From JAFDWI01 sp963764215 (GTDB lineage Bacteria > Actinomycetota > Acidimicrobiia > Acidimicrobiales > Iamiaceae), in NCBI GenBank assembly GCA_963764215.1, contig CAVXRS010000005.1, positions 833,855 to 897,854 of the forward strand: a DNA stretch of 64,000 nt, written 5' to 3'. The notes beneath the pieces were generated by a model that saw nothing but the letters and a program-made list of their open reading frames with translations, was not told the DNA's origin and ran no database searches. A program made the translations under genes and the position numbers. Below, one piece after another: positions 1 through 9,113 of the stretch. Positions within the stretch are counted from its first letter, which is position 1. Each line of letters opens with the position of its first letter.

Positions 1-3
1 GAC

Positions 4-273
4 GTGTCTCCGGAGCCTTCCACGCGCACGATCCGCATCGGCGATCACGTCGAGGTCCCCTTGATCGCCGCGTCCGGGCTCGGGCCGATCCCGCATCGAA
101 CCGGCGCGCCACGACCGGTGATCGTGGATCTGGGTGCCGAGGCGGACCGGGCGGTGCTGGCAGCCCAGGTCGCGGCCGCGCTCGAAGGTGGCGCGGTCGG
201 CTTTCTCACCGTCGCGCCATCACCGGTCCGCCGTGCCGCCTATGTGATCCGGGCGGTGGAGAACGCCCGGTGA
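4..273 (+). CDS. Small protein or C-terminal end of a larger one
   Basis: Eighty-nine codons from a GTG at the very edge of the window; the frame is open to base 1, so this is probably the 3' end of a longer gene. The protein is Ala/Val rich and ends in a segment with the pattern GFLT-x5-VRR that looks like the last helices of an alpha/beta enzyme. I do not recognise the family. Its TGA overlaps the GTG start of holA in a GTGA, so the two are translationally coupled. A dihydropteroate-synthase-like C-terminus was considered but nothing in the sequence is decisive. Confidence 0.45.
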   Translation: MSPEPSTRTIRIGDHVEVPLIAASGLGPIPHRTGAPRPVIVDLGAEADRAVLAAQVAAALEGGAVGFLTVAPSPVRRAAYVIRAVENAR

Positions 274-1293
274 GCGACCGGACGCCCATCCGCCTGCTGC
301 GGGGGAGCAATGTCGCGCTCCTCGGCGACCGGGTCGACGCGGCAATCGACGAGGCGGTGGGTGAGGGCGACCGTTCCCTGGTGCTGGACGAGTTCGCCGA
401 CGAGGACTACGACCTGGGCGCCGTGGCCGACGCCGCCTGCACGCCGCCGCTGTTCGGGGACCGTCGGGTCGTCGTGGCCCGGGGTGCCTCCCGATTCTCC
501 AAGGCCGACGATGTCGCGCCCCTGGTGCAGTATCTGGAGCACCCGATGGAATCGTCCATCGTCATCGTGGTCTGGGAACCCGTCGCCGGCCAGAGTCGGC
601 TCTCGGCGGTGCCCAAGAGCCTCGCCCAGGCGATCGAGGCGTCCGGTGGCGTGGTCGTGGCGACGGACCCGGGCACGGGACGCTCCGACCGTGACGACTG
701 GTGGGCCCGGACGTTCACCGACGCGGCGGTGCGCCTCGACGCGGCGTCCCAGAAGCTGATCCGGGACCGGGTGGGGGAGGACCTCGACGGGGTGCCGTCG
801 CTGCTGCGCATCCTCGTCGGGTCCTACGGCGCGGGCGCGACGCTGACCGCGGAGAAGGTCGAGCCGTTCCTCGGTGAGTCGGGCAGCGTCCCACCCTGGG
901 AGCTGACCGACGCGATCGACCGGGGCGATGCGCCCGGCGCGCTCGACGCACTGCACCGCATGTCGGGCGCGGGTGACCGTCATCCGTTGCAGATCATGGC
1001 GACGTTGTCGTCGACGTACCTGCGGATCGCCCGGCTCGACGGCGCCGGGATCGGCAACGAGCGTGATGCGGCGGCGCTGCTGGGCATGAAGGGGTCGACG
1101 TTCCCGGCCAAGAAGGCGATGGCCACGGCACGGGCCCTCGGGTCGACCGGGGCGCGCCGAGCGGTGGAGTTGTGTGCGGAAGCGGACCTGGCGCTGCGAG
1201 GGTGGCGGTACCGCCTGGCCCGGCGAACTCGTCCTCGAGGTGCTGGTCGCGCGCCTGTGTCGGCTGAGCGGGCGACGCCACTCGCGTCGTTAG
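270..1293 (+). CDS. holA: DNA polymerase III delta subunit (frame broken near 1200)
   Basis: Clamp-loader delta subunit, which opens the beta clamp inside the replicative holoenzyme. The N-terminal half has the expected AAA+-like layout (LLRGSNVALLGDRV, then LVLDEFADEDYD and PPLFGDRRVVVARG) and the C-terminal half the helical collar (ELTDAIDRGDAPGALDALHRM). The product of about 340 residues fits the family. The frame breaks at about 1200, where GAGGGTGGC should be GAGGTGGC; after removing one G the protein continues as GGTAWPGELVLEVL and stops at 1291-1293. Position next to rpsT and lepA supports the call. The break in an essential gene is most likely a consensus error. The GTG start overlaps the previous stop. 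Confidence 0.85.
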
Positions 1294-1311
1294 GGACTCG
1301 GGTCGCCAGGG

Positions 1312-1331
1312 ACCGGTCGTGCGGGACCGGT
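1312..1331. terminator. Hairpin between convergent holA and rpsT
   Basis: A 7-bp perfect stem (ACCGGTC and GACCGGT) with a 6-nt loop lies in the 49-bp gap between the stop codons of convergent holA and rpsT. There is no T-run, as is usual for high-GC actinobacterial hairpins. A bidirectional terminator is the simplest reading. Confidence 0.4.
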
Positions 1332-1342
1332 CGGTCGGATTC

Positions 1343-1600
1343 TCAGCCGGCGGCGGTGTGGCGCATCAGGCGGGACTTGCGACGGGCGGCCTGGTTGGGG
1401 TGGATCACACCCTTGGCGGCGGCCTTGTCGATGCGCTTGATGGCGGTGCGCACGGCCTCGTCGGCGTCGTCCGCTCCGGCTTCGATCGCGGCGATCGCGT
1501 GCTTGGTGCGGGTGCGCATCTCCGAGCGGACCGCCTTGTTGCGCGCGCGGGCTTTCTCGTTCTGGCGGTTGCGCTTGATCTGGGACTTGATGTTTGCCAC
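1343..1600 (-). CDS. rpsT: 30S ribosomal protein S20
   Basis: A primary 16S rRNA-binding protein of the small subunit. The 85-residue product begins ANIKSQIKRNRQNEKARARN, the family signature, and continues with the basic helical pattern RTRTKHAIAAIEAG and KGVIHPNQAARRKSRL typical of S20. The start is a GTG at 1600; the much longer open frame upstream merely runs antisense through lepA. Placement between holA and lepA, on the opposite strand, is a common bacterial arrangement. Confidence 0.96.
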   Translation of the reverse strand: MANIKSQIKRNRQNEKARARNKAVRSEMRTRTKHAIAAIEAGADDADEAVRTAIKRIDKAAAKGVIHPNQAARRKSRLMRHTAAG

Positions 1601-1762
1601 TTCGGTCCTCGTGGGAGACAGCTCGATCCGGCCAGACAAAGTTACTGCCCGCAGTCGGCCTCCACCAATCGGCGCATCGTGTCGATCGGTCACTTCGGGT
1701 GGGCCCGTGCCCGGCCGGTACGCTGACACGTCCGCCCGCGATCCGCTCGACGCCGAAACCTG

Positions 1763-3550
1763 ATGACCGATCTCGAACACTTCCGCTGCGTCAGCGTGAT
1801 CGCCCACATCGATCACGGCAAGACGACCTTGTCGGACCGGATCCTCACGCTCTGCGGCGCGGTGGACGAACGGGCCATGCGGGACCAGTACCTGGACTCG
1901 ATGGATCTGGAGCGTGAGCGGGGCATCACGATCAAGCTCCAGAGCGTCCGGCTCGACTACGCGGGCCACGTCATCAACCTCATCGACACGCCCGGCCATG
2001 TCGACTTCGGCTACGAGGTGTCCCGTTCGCTCGCGGCGTGCGAAGGGGTGATCCTGCTGGTCGACGCCTCGCAGGGCATCGAGGCCCAGACCCTCGCCAA
2101 CTGCTATCTGGCGCTCGAGAACGACCTGGAGATCGTGCCCTGTCTGAACAAGATCGACCTGCCCGCGGCCGAACCGGACCGGGTCGCCGACGAGATCTCG
2201 TCGGTACTGGGGCTTCCCGCCGATTCGATCCTGCGCATCTCCGCCAAGACCGGGGATGGCGTCCCCGAGCTGCTCGACGCGGTCATCGAGCGGGTGCCCG
2301 CGCCGACCGGCGACGCCGACGCGGCGCTGCAGGCGCTGATCTTCGATTCCCATTTCGACACCTATCGCGGGGTGGTCTCCTCGGTACGGGTGATGAACGG
2401 CCGCTTGCGATCGGGGGCGCGGTTGCGTTTCATGCAGGCCGGGGTGACCCATGAAGCCGAGGAGATCGGGGTCCGTACCCCCGAGCCGGTGGCGGTCGAC
2501 GAGCTCGGCCCGGGGGAGACCGGCTATCTGATCGCCGGGGTCAAGGACGTCGGCGAAGCCCGGTCGGGAGAGACGGTGACCGACTCGGCCCGCCCGGCCG
2601 AACGTCCCCTCACCGGCTATTCCGATCCCAAGCCGATGGTCTTCTGTGGGATGTACCCCGTGGACGGCGACGAGTTCGCGGCGTTGCGGGAAGCCCTCGA
2701 CCGGTTGCAGCTCAACGACTCGTCGTTCACCTACGAACCCGAGACGTCCGGGGCGCTGGGTTTCGGGTTCCGCTGCGGCTTCCTCGGCCTGTTGCACATG
2801 GAGATCGTGCGCGAACGGCTCGAGCGCGAATTCGACCTGTCGCTCATCGCCACCGCGCCTTCGGTGAAGTACGAGGTGACCACGACCGCGGGCACGACCC
2901 TCGAGGTCGACAACCCGTCCGAGCTGCCGCCCATGAGCGAGATCGAGGCCATCGCCGAGCCGTGGTTGAAGGCCACCGTCCTCACGCCGTCGGACTACAC
3001 CGGCACGATCATGGAGCTGTGTCAGAGCCGTCGTGGCGAACTCGAGAACCTCGAGTACCTGTCACCGGAACGCATGGAGATCACCTACCGGTTGCCCCTG
3101 GCCGAGGTCGTCACCGATTTCTTCGACCAGCTCAAGAGCCGCAGCCAGGGCTATGCGAGCTTCGACTACGAACCGACCGGAGTGGAGGTGTCGAATCTGG
3201 TCAAGGTCGACGTGCTGTTGAACTCCCAACCGGTCGATGCGTTCTCCACGATCGTGCACCGGGACAAGGCCGAGGCCTACGGGCGTCGTATGACCGAGAA
3301 GTTGCGGGAGTTGATCCCCCGGCAACTCTTCGACGTGCCCATCCAGGCGGCGATCGGTGGGCGGATCATCTCGCGCCAGACGGTGAAGGCGAAGCGCAAG
3401 GACGTGCTGGCAAAGTGCTACGGCGGGGACATCACCCGCAAACGCAAGTTGCTGGAACGTCAGAAGCAGGGCAAGAAGCGGATGAAGAACATCGGCCGCG
3501 TCGAGGTGCCCCAGGAGGCGTTCGTGTCGGCGCTGCAACTGGAGGAGTGA
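1763..3550 (+). CDS. lepA: Elongation factor 4 (LepA GTPase)
   Basis: Ribosome-associated translational GTPase of 595 residues, the usual LepA length. G1 is AHIDHGKTT near residue 14, followed by RERGITIK (switch I), DTPGHVDF (G3) and NKIDLP (G4). The domain order is EF-G-like, and the unique C-terminal domain is present (GGDITRKRKLLERQKQGKKR, diagnostic of LepA). ATG start at 1763. A TACGCT hexamer at about 1719 could be the -10 of a promoter with a roughly 35-nt leader. Complete and unbroken. Confidence 0.97.
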   Translation: MTDLEHFRCVSVIAHIDHGKTTLSDRILTLCGAVDERAMRDQYLDSMDLERERGITIKLQSVRLDYAGHVINLIDTPGHVDFGYEVSRSLAACEGVILLVDASQGIEAQTLANCYLALENDLEIVPCLNKIDLPAAEPDRVADEISSVLGLPADSILRISAKTGDGVPELLDAVIERVPAPTGDADAALQALIFDSHFDTYRGVVSSVRVMNGRLRSGARLRFMQAGVTHEAEEIGVRTPEPVAVDELGPGETGYLIAGVKDVGEARSGETVTDSARPAERPLTGYSDPKPMVFCGMYPVDGDEFAALREALDRLQLNDSSFTYEPETSGALGFGFRCGFLGLLHMEIVRERLEREFDLSLIATAPSVKYEVTTTAGTTLEVDNPSELPPMSEIEAIAEPWLKATVLTPSDYTGTIMELCQSRRGELENLEYLSPERMEITYRLPLAEVVTDFFDQLKSRSQGYASFDYEPTGVEVSNLVKVDVLLNSQPVDAFSTIVHRDKAEAYGRRMTEKLRELIPRQLFDVPIQAAIGGRIISRQTVKAKRKDVLAKCYGGDITRKRKLLERQKQGKKRMKNIGRVEVPQEAFVSALQLEE

Positions 3551-3642
3551 GGCCCACTCGATGCCGCGTGCTGGGGGCGACGTCGGTGGCGGAGGGATTG
3601 CCTATGCTCGGCCTGACCGCAACGAGCTGAAATGGAGCAGAC

Positions 3643-3996
3643 ATGGCCGACCCGAACGCTGACCCTGATGCGCTCGTGCTGTCTGCCGCGGACACGGGAT
3701 GGCTCGGCAAGAACCGTCCCGGAACGCTCACCCTGGCATCGGGTCGCCTCCGCTTCGAGACCGCCGACGGGGTCGAGTTCGACGTTCCGGCCGGAGAGCT
3801 GGAGAAGCCCGCGTTCTCGGCGAAGGACAGCGTGTTCAAAGTTGTGGCGGACGGCAGGAAGTACCGGTTCTACTTCGGTGAACGAGTAGGGATGGTCGAC
3901 GACTTCGAGCTCGATGAGGGCCTTGCACGCGGCGTCAGAGGCTTCGAGCAGAGCCGGGCCACCGGCAGCCAGCTCAAGGCCGCACTGGGGCTCTAG
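3643..3996 (+). CDS. Small PH-like (bacterial PH/GRAM-type) protein
   Basis: One hundred and seventeen residues, hypothetical. The central part alternates short hydrophobic strands (GTLTLASGRLRFET, VEFDVPAGELEKPAF, SVFKVVADGRKYRFYFG) and ends in a helical segment, the profile of a single bacterial PH or GRAM-like domain. No signal peptide or membrane segment is visible. It starts at ATG 3643, 92 bp after lepA, and may be transcribed with it. The fold call is an inference from the pattern of strands; no specific function is proposed. Confidence 0.6.
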   Translation: MADPNADPDALVLSAADTGWLGKNRPGTLTLASGRLRFETADGVEFDVPAGELEKPAFSAKDSVFKVVADGRKYRFYFGERVGMVDDFELDEGLARGVRGFEQSRATGSQLKAALGL

Positions 3997-4081
3997 GAGG
4001 ACGAACTCATGGGCTCGTTGAGCCCGGAACCGTCTCACGGATGAACCCGCGTGCGGCCCCGACGGCGATCCCGGTCGACGA

Positions 4082-4087
4082 TAACGT
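4082..4087 (+). promoter_or_regulatory. Probable -10 element (TAACGT) for phosphatase gene
   Basis: TAACGT lies 7 nt before the ATG at 4095. This places the expected transcription start at or next to the start codon, i.e. a leaderless mRNA, and argues for ATG 4095 over the upstream ATG at 4041. Confidence 0.45.
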
Positions 4088-4094
4088 CTCTTCG

Positions 4095-4619
4095 ATGACG
4101 ACCCCGCCCGGCTTCGAGCTCCCACCCGGCCGGCCGTTGCGCGTCCTGATCGTGTGTCTGGGCAACATCTGCCGGTCGCCGATGGCCGCGGCGGTGTTCC
4201 GTGATCGTCTGGATCGTGCCGGCCTGTCCCCGCGCGTCGAAGTGGATTCGGCCGGCACCGGCTCGTGGCATGTCGGCCAGGGAGCCGACCCGCGGGCGGC
4301 GGCGACCCTGGAACGCCACGGCTACGACGACGCCCACGTGGCTCGCCAGATCGCCCGTGCCGACCTGGTGGTGTTCGATCTGGTCCTGGTCGCCGACCGA
4401 TCCAACCTGGCCGACGTGGAAGACCTGGTCGGCGGCTCCGAAGAAGCCGCCGAGATCCATCTGGTGCGCTCCTTCGACCCTGACGCCCCCGAGGGAGCGG
4501 AGATTCCCGATCCCTACTACGGCGGCGAGCACGGCTTCGACGACGCGCTCGCGCTCATCGAGGCGGCGGCCGACGGGTTCGTCGAGGCGGTCCAGGCGGC
4601 AGGAGGGGCCGCGCGTTGA
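4095..4619 (+). CDS. Low-molecular-weight protein tyrosine phosphatase
   Basis: Cytosolic phosphotyrosine phosphatase of the LMW-PTP family. The P-loop CLGNICRSP (C-x5-R, nucleophile Cys) follows a leading beta strand LRVLIVCLGN, and the general-acid loop is present as IPDPYYGGEHGFDDAL with the catalytic Asp in the DPYYGG motif. About 174 residues, slightly longer than the typical 150-160 because of an N-terminal extension. I chose ATG 4095 because a TAACGT -10 sits 7 nt before it. The stop overlaps the TTG start of the next gene (TTGA), so the two are likely coupled. Confidence 0.9.
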   Translation: MTTPPGFELPPGRPLRVLIVCLGNICRSPMAAAVFRDRLDRAGLSPRVEVDSAGTGSWHVGQGADPRAAATLERHGYDDAHVARQIARADLVVFDLVLVADRSNLADVEDLVGGSEEAAEIHLVRSFDPDAPEGAEIPDPYYGGEHGFDDALALIEAAADGFVEAVQAAGGAAR

Positions 4620-5497
4620 ACGACGCGCCGGGCCTCGAACAACGGGTCGCCGATCTCACCGGGCGGGTCACCCGCGGGGCGACGCCGCTCTCGGGGGGAG
4701 ACATCTGTGACGCGTGGCGCATCGAGACCGACGCCGGGCCGGTGTTCGCCAAGACCCGGGCGGACGCCCCGGAAGGCTTCTTCACCACCGAAGCCGCCGG
4801 TCTGGCCTGGTTGGCCGAGCCGGGTTTCCTCGCCGTGCCCGAGGTGCTCGGCGTGGCCGGGGACGTGCTCGTGCTGGCCCACGTCGCCGCGGGGAGGCGC
4901 ACCGCGGAGGCCGGACGGGAGTTGGGGGCCGGTCTGGCCCGGTTGCACGCAGCCGGCGCGCCGGGTCACGGCGCCTGTCCCCCGGGCGGTGGCACCGCCG
5001 GGTTTCTCGCCACTCTGGGGGTGCAGGAGCAGCCGGTTGCGAGCTGGCGGGAGCATTTCGTCGTCCAGCGGCTCGTGCCGCTCGCCGACGAGGCCGAGCG
5101 TCGTGGCGCGCTGCCTGCCGGCGTCCGGGGTGACCTGGACCGGGTCGCCGGGCGGGTCATGGACCCGGCGGACGGGTTGGCGGGGCCTGACGTTCCCGCG
5201 GCGCGGCTGCACGGGGATCTGTGGGGCGGCAACGTCATCTGGGGCGCTGACGGTCGGCCCTGGTTGATCGACCCGGCCGCCCACGGCGGGCATCCCGAGA
5301 CCGATCTGGCGATGATGCAGCTCTTCGGAGGGTTCCCCGACTCGGCATTCGCGGCCTACGACGAGGTCACGCCGCCGTTGCCCGGCCGCGACGAGCGGGT
5401 GGGATTGCACCAGTTGGTTCCCCTGCTGGTGCACGCCTGCCTGTTCGGCGGGTCCTATGGCGCCCAGATCGGCCGGGTTCTGCGGTGCTACGGTTGA
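4616..5497 (+). CDS. Fructosamine kinase family protein
   Basis: ATP-dependent kinase of the fructosamine-3-kinase/aminoglycoside phosphotransferase superfamily, 293 residues. Visible motifs are VFAKTRAD (ATP-binding Lys), the catalytic loop RLHGDLWGGNVIW, and LIDPAAHGGHPETDLAMMQLFGG (the metal-binding D-x-A form typical of this family). Family members phosphorylate ketosamines on glycated proteins and small molecules, leading to deglycation. It starts at TTG 4616 and overlaps the phosphatase stop by 3 bases; the phosphatase/fructosamine-kinase pair is a recurrent bacterial neighbourhood. The substrate is not determinable here. Confidence 0.85.
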   Translation: MNDAPGLEQRVADLTGRVTRGATPLSGGDICDAWRIETDAGPVFAKTRADAPEGFFTTEAAGLAWLAEPGFLAVPEVLGVAGDVLVLAHVAAGRRTAEAGRELGAGLARLHAAGAPGHGACPPGGGTAGFLATLGVQEQPVASWREHFVVQRLVPLADEAERRGALPAGVRGDLDRVAGRVMDPADGLAGPDVPAARLHGDLWGGNVIWGADGRPWLIDPAAHGGHPETDLAMMQLFGGFPDSAFAAYDEVTPPLPGRDERVGLHQLVPLLVHACLFGGSYGAQIGRVLRCYG

Positions 5498-5551
5498 GAG
5501 CCGAGACGAACCGCTCGTTGCGCGCCATTTGCGCAACATGGAGGTGAGGAC

Positions 5552-6799
5552 ATGGACCAGGACCTGGGCCGTCCCGCTCGCAGAACCCGCATCGTCGTGG
5601 TGGGACTATCGGTGCTGCTCGTGGTGGTCGTGGCGGTCGCCGTGACCCACCGACACCGCACGTCCACCACCAGTGTGGGGCCCAATGATCGCCACCTCGA
5701 GCGCGGGCGAACTGCGGATGCCGGCAAGAAAGTGCACCTCTTCCACAGCGCCGCCGAATCCGCAGTGCGCGCCGCGGTGGGGTCCACGGCCCGCGCGGGG
5801 AGCTTCGCGATCACCTACGCGATCACCGCGGAGCGTCCTGCGTCGCCGACGACCACCGCTCCCCGCTGCGCGACCTTCGAGGCTCCCCGTCGTGGCGACG
5901 GGGCCGGCCACAGCGCAGTATGTCGGGCTGGTGCGCCGCTTGACTCGTCGGTCCGGGGACGGGCAGTGGTGAACACGAATCCGCGGCGCATGGTCGCCGG
6001 GGCGAACATCGGCGGCGGGAACATGAAGGTGGCCGTGCGGGTCGACGACACCCAGGTCTGGGAAGACCTGGGCGGCGCCGCCGGTCTGGTTCCCGCCGCC
6101 GGCCGCGGCGGCACCGCTACTTCACTCCCGGGGTTCGCCAGCCTCACCGAGTCCGCACTCGGCAGGCGCAACGGCGCGATCGCCATGCTCGCCATGGCCA
6201 GCCCGAACGGCTACCTCGAGCTGGAGTCCGCCGCGATCGACGGCGCCAAGCGAGCCGGAACCACCACGGTCGACGGCACGCCGGCGACCGTGTACGACGT
6301 GGGCATCGACCTTGCGAAGATGGCCGCCCACGCCGGCCTCTCCACGGCCGAGCACCAGGCCATCAGCGATGCGCTCGGGGTCCTGCACCAGGAGGGCTAT
6401 GCGTGGACCCAGGCCAAGGTCTCCGTCGACGCCGCCGGGTACATCCGCCACATGGTGGCGGTGCATCATTTCGCCGACAAGGGGACCGTGTCCTTCGACG
6501 TCGGTGTCTCCGACATCGGCTGTGCCGGAGTGGTCGTCGTCCCCGGCGAGCAGGCACCACCGGCGACCTCGTCGGCATGCATCTCACCGGACGACCCCAG
6601 CCACGCGACGACCACCTCGGTTGCGGCCGTGCCCACGACCGCACGGTCCGTCCCGTCGACGCCGCCACCGACCGAGCCGCCGGCGTCGTCGACGACGACC
6701 ACCGTGCCCGGCCCGACCACGACCGTGGGGTCGACCACGACCGTCCCGGCGTCATCGACGCCGACGCAGACCGTTGCCCCCGGGTCCGGATCGTCGTGA
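5552..6799 (+). CDS. Membrane-anchored protein with Thr/Pro-rich tail
   Basis: Hypothetical protein of 415 residues. A single hydrophobic segment (about residues 13-31, IVVVGLSVLLVVVVAVAV) after a basic N-terminus (RPARRTR) acts as a signal anchor. The middle 300 residues form an extracytoplasmic domain with features like mycobacterial LppX/LprG-type lipid-binding proteins (alternating strands, VDGTPATVYDVGIDLAKMA), but there is no lipobox. The last 60 residues are low-complexity Ser/Thr/Pro, as in wall-spanning linkers. A good ribosome site (GGAGGTGAGG) precedes the ATG. Function unknown. Confidence 0.75.
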   Translation: MDQDLGRPARRTRIVVVGLSVLLVVVVAVAVTHRHRTSTTSVGPNDRHLERGRTADAGKKVHLFHSAAESAVRAAVGSTARAGSFAITYAITAERPASPTTTAPRCATFEAPRRGDGAGHSAVCRAGAPLDSSVRGRAVVNTNPRRMVAGANIGGGNMKVAVRVDDTQVWEDLGGAAGLVPAAGRGGTATSLPGFASLTESALGRRNGAIAMLAMASPNGYLELESAAIDGAKRAGTTTVDGTPATVYDVGIDLAKMAAHAGLSTAEHQAISDALGVLHQEGYAWTQAKVSVDAAGYIRHMVAVHHFADKGTVSFDVGVSDIGCAGVVVVPGEQAPPATSSACISPDDPSHATTTSVAAVPTTARSVPSTPPPTEPPASSTTTTVPGPTTTVGSTTTVPASSTPTQTVAPGSGSS

Positions 6800-6897
6800 C
6801 GGTGTCCGCCACCACGGGAACCTGACCATCGGGTTCTCCGCCAGGCAACGTCGACGCCCCAAGCGCCGGGCGCAGGTCGCGAACCGTCTCGAATCGG

Positions 6898-6924
6898 CTG
6901 GCACTCGCTATCATCGAGTGCCAG
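6898..6924. promoter_or_regulatory. CIRCE operator (HrcA binding site)
   Basis: A perfect inverted repeat CTGGCACTC, 9-nt spacer, GAGTGCCAG lies 49 bp before hrcA. This matches the CIRCE consensus (TTAGCACTC-N9-GAGTGCTAA) in its high-GC actinobacterial version. HrcA binding here would repress the hrcA-dnaJ operon and release it on heat shock. Confidence 0.93.
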
Positions 6925-6973
6925 AAGCGGCAGCAGTGACGCTGCCCCGAAAGGACGATCAGGGGAAGGACGC

Positions 6974-7975
6974 ATGCTCGACGAGCGCAAAGCGACGATC
7001 CTCCGAGCCGTGGTCTCCGAGTACATCCACACCGCGCAACCGGTCGGATCCTCACACGTGGCCCACACCTCGGGCGTCGAGGTCTCCCCGGCGACCGTGC
7101 GCAGCGACATGGCCCAGCTCGAGGCCGACGGCTACCTGCACCAGCCGCACACCAGCGCGGGCCGGGTACCCACCGACAAGGGCTACCGCGCGTTCGTCGA
7201 CGAGCTGACCGGGCCGTCGTTGCGACTCGGCAAGGACGCGGCGGGGCGGGTCCGGGAGTTCTTCGCCACCACTCACGGTGAGATCGAACACATGCTCGAC
7301 GCCACCACGCACCTGCTGTCCAACCTGACCCACCAGGCCGCGGTGGTGGTGGCCCCCACCCAGGTCCCGTCGCCGGTGCGCTCGGTGCAGCTCGTGGAGC
7401 TCGCCCCGAAGGTGGTGCTGTTCGTGGCGGTCCTGGCGAACGGCTCGATCGACAAGCGCACCCTCGAGTTGGCCGACGCACCCCAAGCGGAGGTGCTCGA
7501 CCGGGCCGAGGCCCGTCTCGCCGCACACCTCGACGGCAAACCGCTGTCGCAACTGGCGACCATCGCCATGACCGGGGAGCAGGCGGTCGATCAGGTGCTC
7601 GCGGGATGTGCCGCGTCGCACGGTGCCGATTCGACCGACCTCGAACAGGTCTACATCGGCGGTACCGCACAGCTCGCCGAGTCGTTCGACGCGATCGAGA
7701 CCGTCCGCCAGGTGCTCACGATCCTCGAGCAGCAACTGGTCGTGGTGACCCTCGTCCGGGACGTGCTGGACCGTGGGCTCCAGGTGGCGATCGGCACGGA
7801 AACCGGGATGGAGCCCCTCGCCGACTGCGCGGTGGTCGTCGCGCCCTATGAAGTCGGCGGAAGCCCTGCCGGTAGCCTCGCACTGCTGGGATCGACCCGG
7901 ATGGACTATCCCCAGGCCCTGGCCGCGGTGGCGCTCGTCAGCCAGCGGCTCGGACGACGGCTGACGGAAGGCTGA
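6974..7975 (+). CDS. hrcA: Heat-inducible transcription repressor HrcA
   Basis: Repressor of class I heat-shock genes, 333 residues. The N-terminal winged helix is clear (LDERKATILRAVVSEYIHTA, then VSPATVRSDMAQLE and HTSAGRVPTDKGYRAFVD, the family signature). The C-terminal GAF-like domain carries IGTETGMEPLADCAVV and GSLALLGSTRMDYPQAL. ATG 6974 follows the GGGGAAGGACGC ribosome site. The CIRCE element immediately upstream implies autoregulation. dnaJ begins 7 bp later; no grpE lies between them, the usual actinobacterial second-dnaJ layout. Confidence 0.97.
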   Translation: MLDERKATILRAVVSEYIHTAQPVGSSHVAHTSGVEVSPATVRSDMAQLEADGYLHQPHTSAGRVPTDKGYRAFVDELTGPSLRLGKDAAGRVREFFATTHGEIEHMLDATTHLLSNLTHQAAVVVAPTQVPSPVRSVQLVELAPKVVLFVAVLANGSIDKRTLELADAPQAEVLDRAEARLAAHLDGKPLSQLATIAMTGEQAVDQVLAGCAASHGADSTDLEQVYIGGTAQLAESFDAIETVRQVLTILEQQLVVVTLVRDVLDRGLQVAIGTETGMEPLADCAVVVAPYEVGGSPAGSLALLGSTRMDYPQALAAVALVSQRLGRRLTEG

Positions 7976-7982
7976 GCGCGCT

Positions 7983-9098
7983 GTGGCGACCGACTACTAC
8001 GAACTGCTCCAGGTCGAACGCACCTGCACCGCGGAGGAGCTCAAGCGGGCCTACCGCCGTCGCGCCCGCGAGCTGCACCCCGACGCCAACCCCGGTGACC
8101 CGGTGGCCGAAGCCCGCTTCAAAGAGGTCGCGGTCGCCTACGAGGTCCTGAGCGACCCGGACAAGCGGAGTCGCTACGACCGGTTCGGACCGGAAGGCGT
8201 CCAGGGCGCCGCGGGCGGCGATCCGTTCGGATTCGGGGGAGGACTGGGCGACATCTTCAGTCAGTTCTTCGGTGGTGGGTTCGGCGGGTCGAACGGTCCG
8301 GCCGGCCCGCCGGCCGGTGCCGACATCGAGGTCACCGCTCGGGTGGACTTCGTCGATGCCGTCTTCGGCGGTCAGGTGCCCGTCACCGTGCACACCGCGG
8401 TGGCCTGCGAGGATTGTGAAGCGACGGGCGCCGCGCCGGGAACCTCGCCGGAGACGTGCCCGGACTGCAATGGCTCCGGTCAGGTGCGGACCGTGCGCCA
8501 GTCGCTGCTCGGCCAGATGGTCACCGCCGGGGTGTGCGGTCGGTGCGGCGGTTGGGGCCGGATCGTGCCCCATCCCTGTCCGGCGTGCGGGAGCGAGGGA
8601 CGCAAGCTCGTCGACAAGACCTACACCGTGGACGTCCCCGCCGGGGTGGATTCGGGCTCCACCCTGCGACTTTCGGGACTGGGAGCCGTGGGTCCCCGCG
8701 GCGGCGCCCGCGGCGATCTCTACGTGCATCTCCAGGTTGCCGAGCACGAACGGTTCGCACGCGTCGGGGACGACCTGCACACGACCCTGCCGGTCAGCTT
8801 CGCCCAGGCCACGCTCGGCGCCAGGCTCGAACTCGAGACCCTCGACGACCCCGAGGAGATCCGGGTCGAGCCCGGCACCCAGCCCGGCACCGCCGTGCGT
8901 CTCCGTGGTCTCGGGGTGCCCCGCCTCGGCGGGCGGGGACGAGGCGACCTGATCGTGGAGCTCACCGTCGCCGTGCCGACCGAGCTCGACGACGCCGAAC
9001 GGGACCTGATCCGACAACTCGCGGAGCTGCGCGACGAGGCGATCGACGAGTCCGGGGACGGCCTGTTGCACCGGATGCGCTCGGCTTTCCGCGGTTGA
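7983..9098 (+). CDS. dnaJ: Chaperone protein DnaJ
   Basis: DnaK co-chaperone of 371 residues with all classical parts: a J domain with the HPD tripeptide (ELHPDANPGD), a Gly/Phe region (GFGGGLGDIFSQFFGGGFGG), four zinc-binding repeats (CEDCEATG, CPDCNGSG, CGRCGGWG, CPACGSEG), then the two beta-barrel client domains. GTG start at 7983, 7 bp after hrcA, so it should be under CIRCE/HrcA control. Its stop is directly followed by rsmE. Confidence 0.96.
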   Translation: MATDYYELLQVERTCTAEELKRAYRRRARELHPDANPGDPVAEARFKEVAVAYEVLSDPDKRSRYDRFGPEGVQGAAGGDPFGFGGGLGDIFSQFFGGGFGGSNGPAGPPAGADIEVTARVDFVDAVFGGQVPVTVHTAVACEDCEATGAAPGTSPETCPDCNGSGQVRTVRQSLLGQMVTAGVCGRCGGWGRIVPHPCPACGSEGRKLVDKTYTVDVPAGVDSGSTLRLSGLGAVGPRGGARGDLYVHLQVAEHERFARVGDDLHTTLPVSFAQATLGARLELETLDDPEEIRVEPGTQPGTAVRLRGLGVPRLGGRGRGDLIVELTVAVPTELDDAERDLIRQLAELRDEAIDESGDGLLHRMRSAFRG

Positions 9099-9113
9099 GT
9101 GTCCCCGGGTCCG

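Noticed and set aside
1343..2797. Long minus-strand frame ending in ribosomal protein S20
   Set aside because: Everything upstream of position 1600 is antisense to lepA with no recognisable domain; only the last 85 codons are S20.
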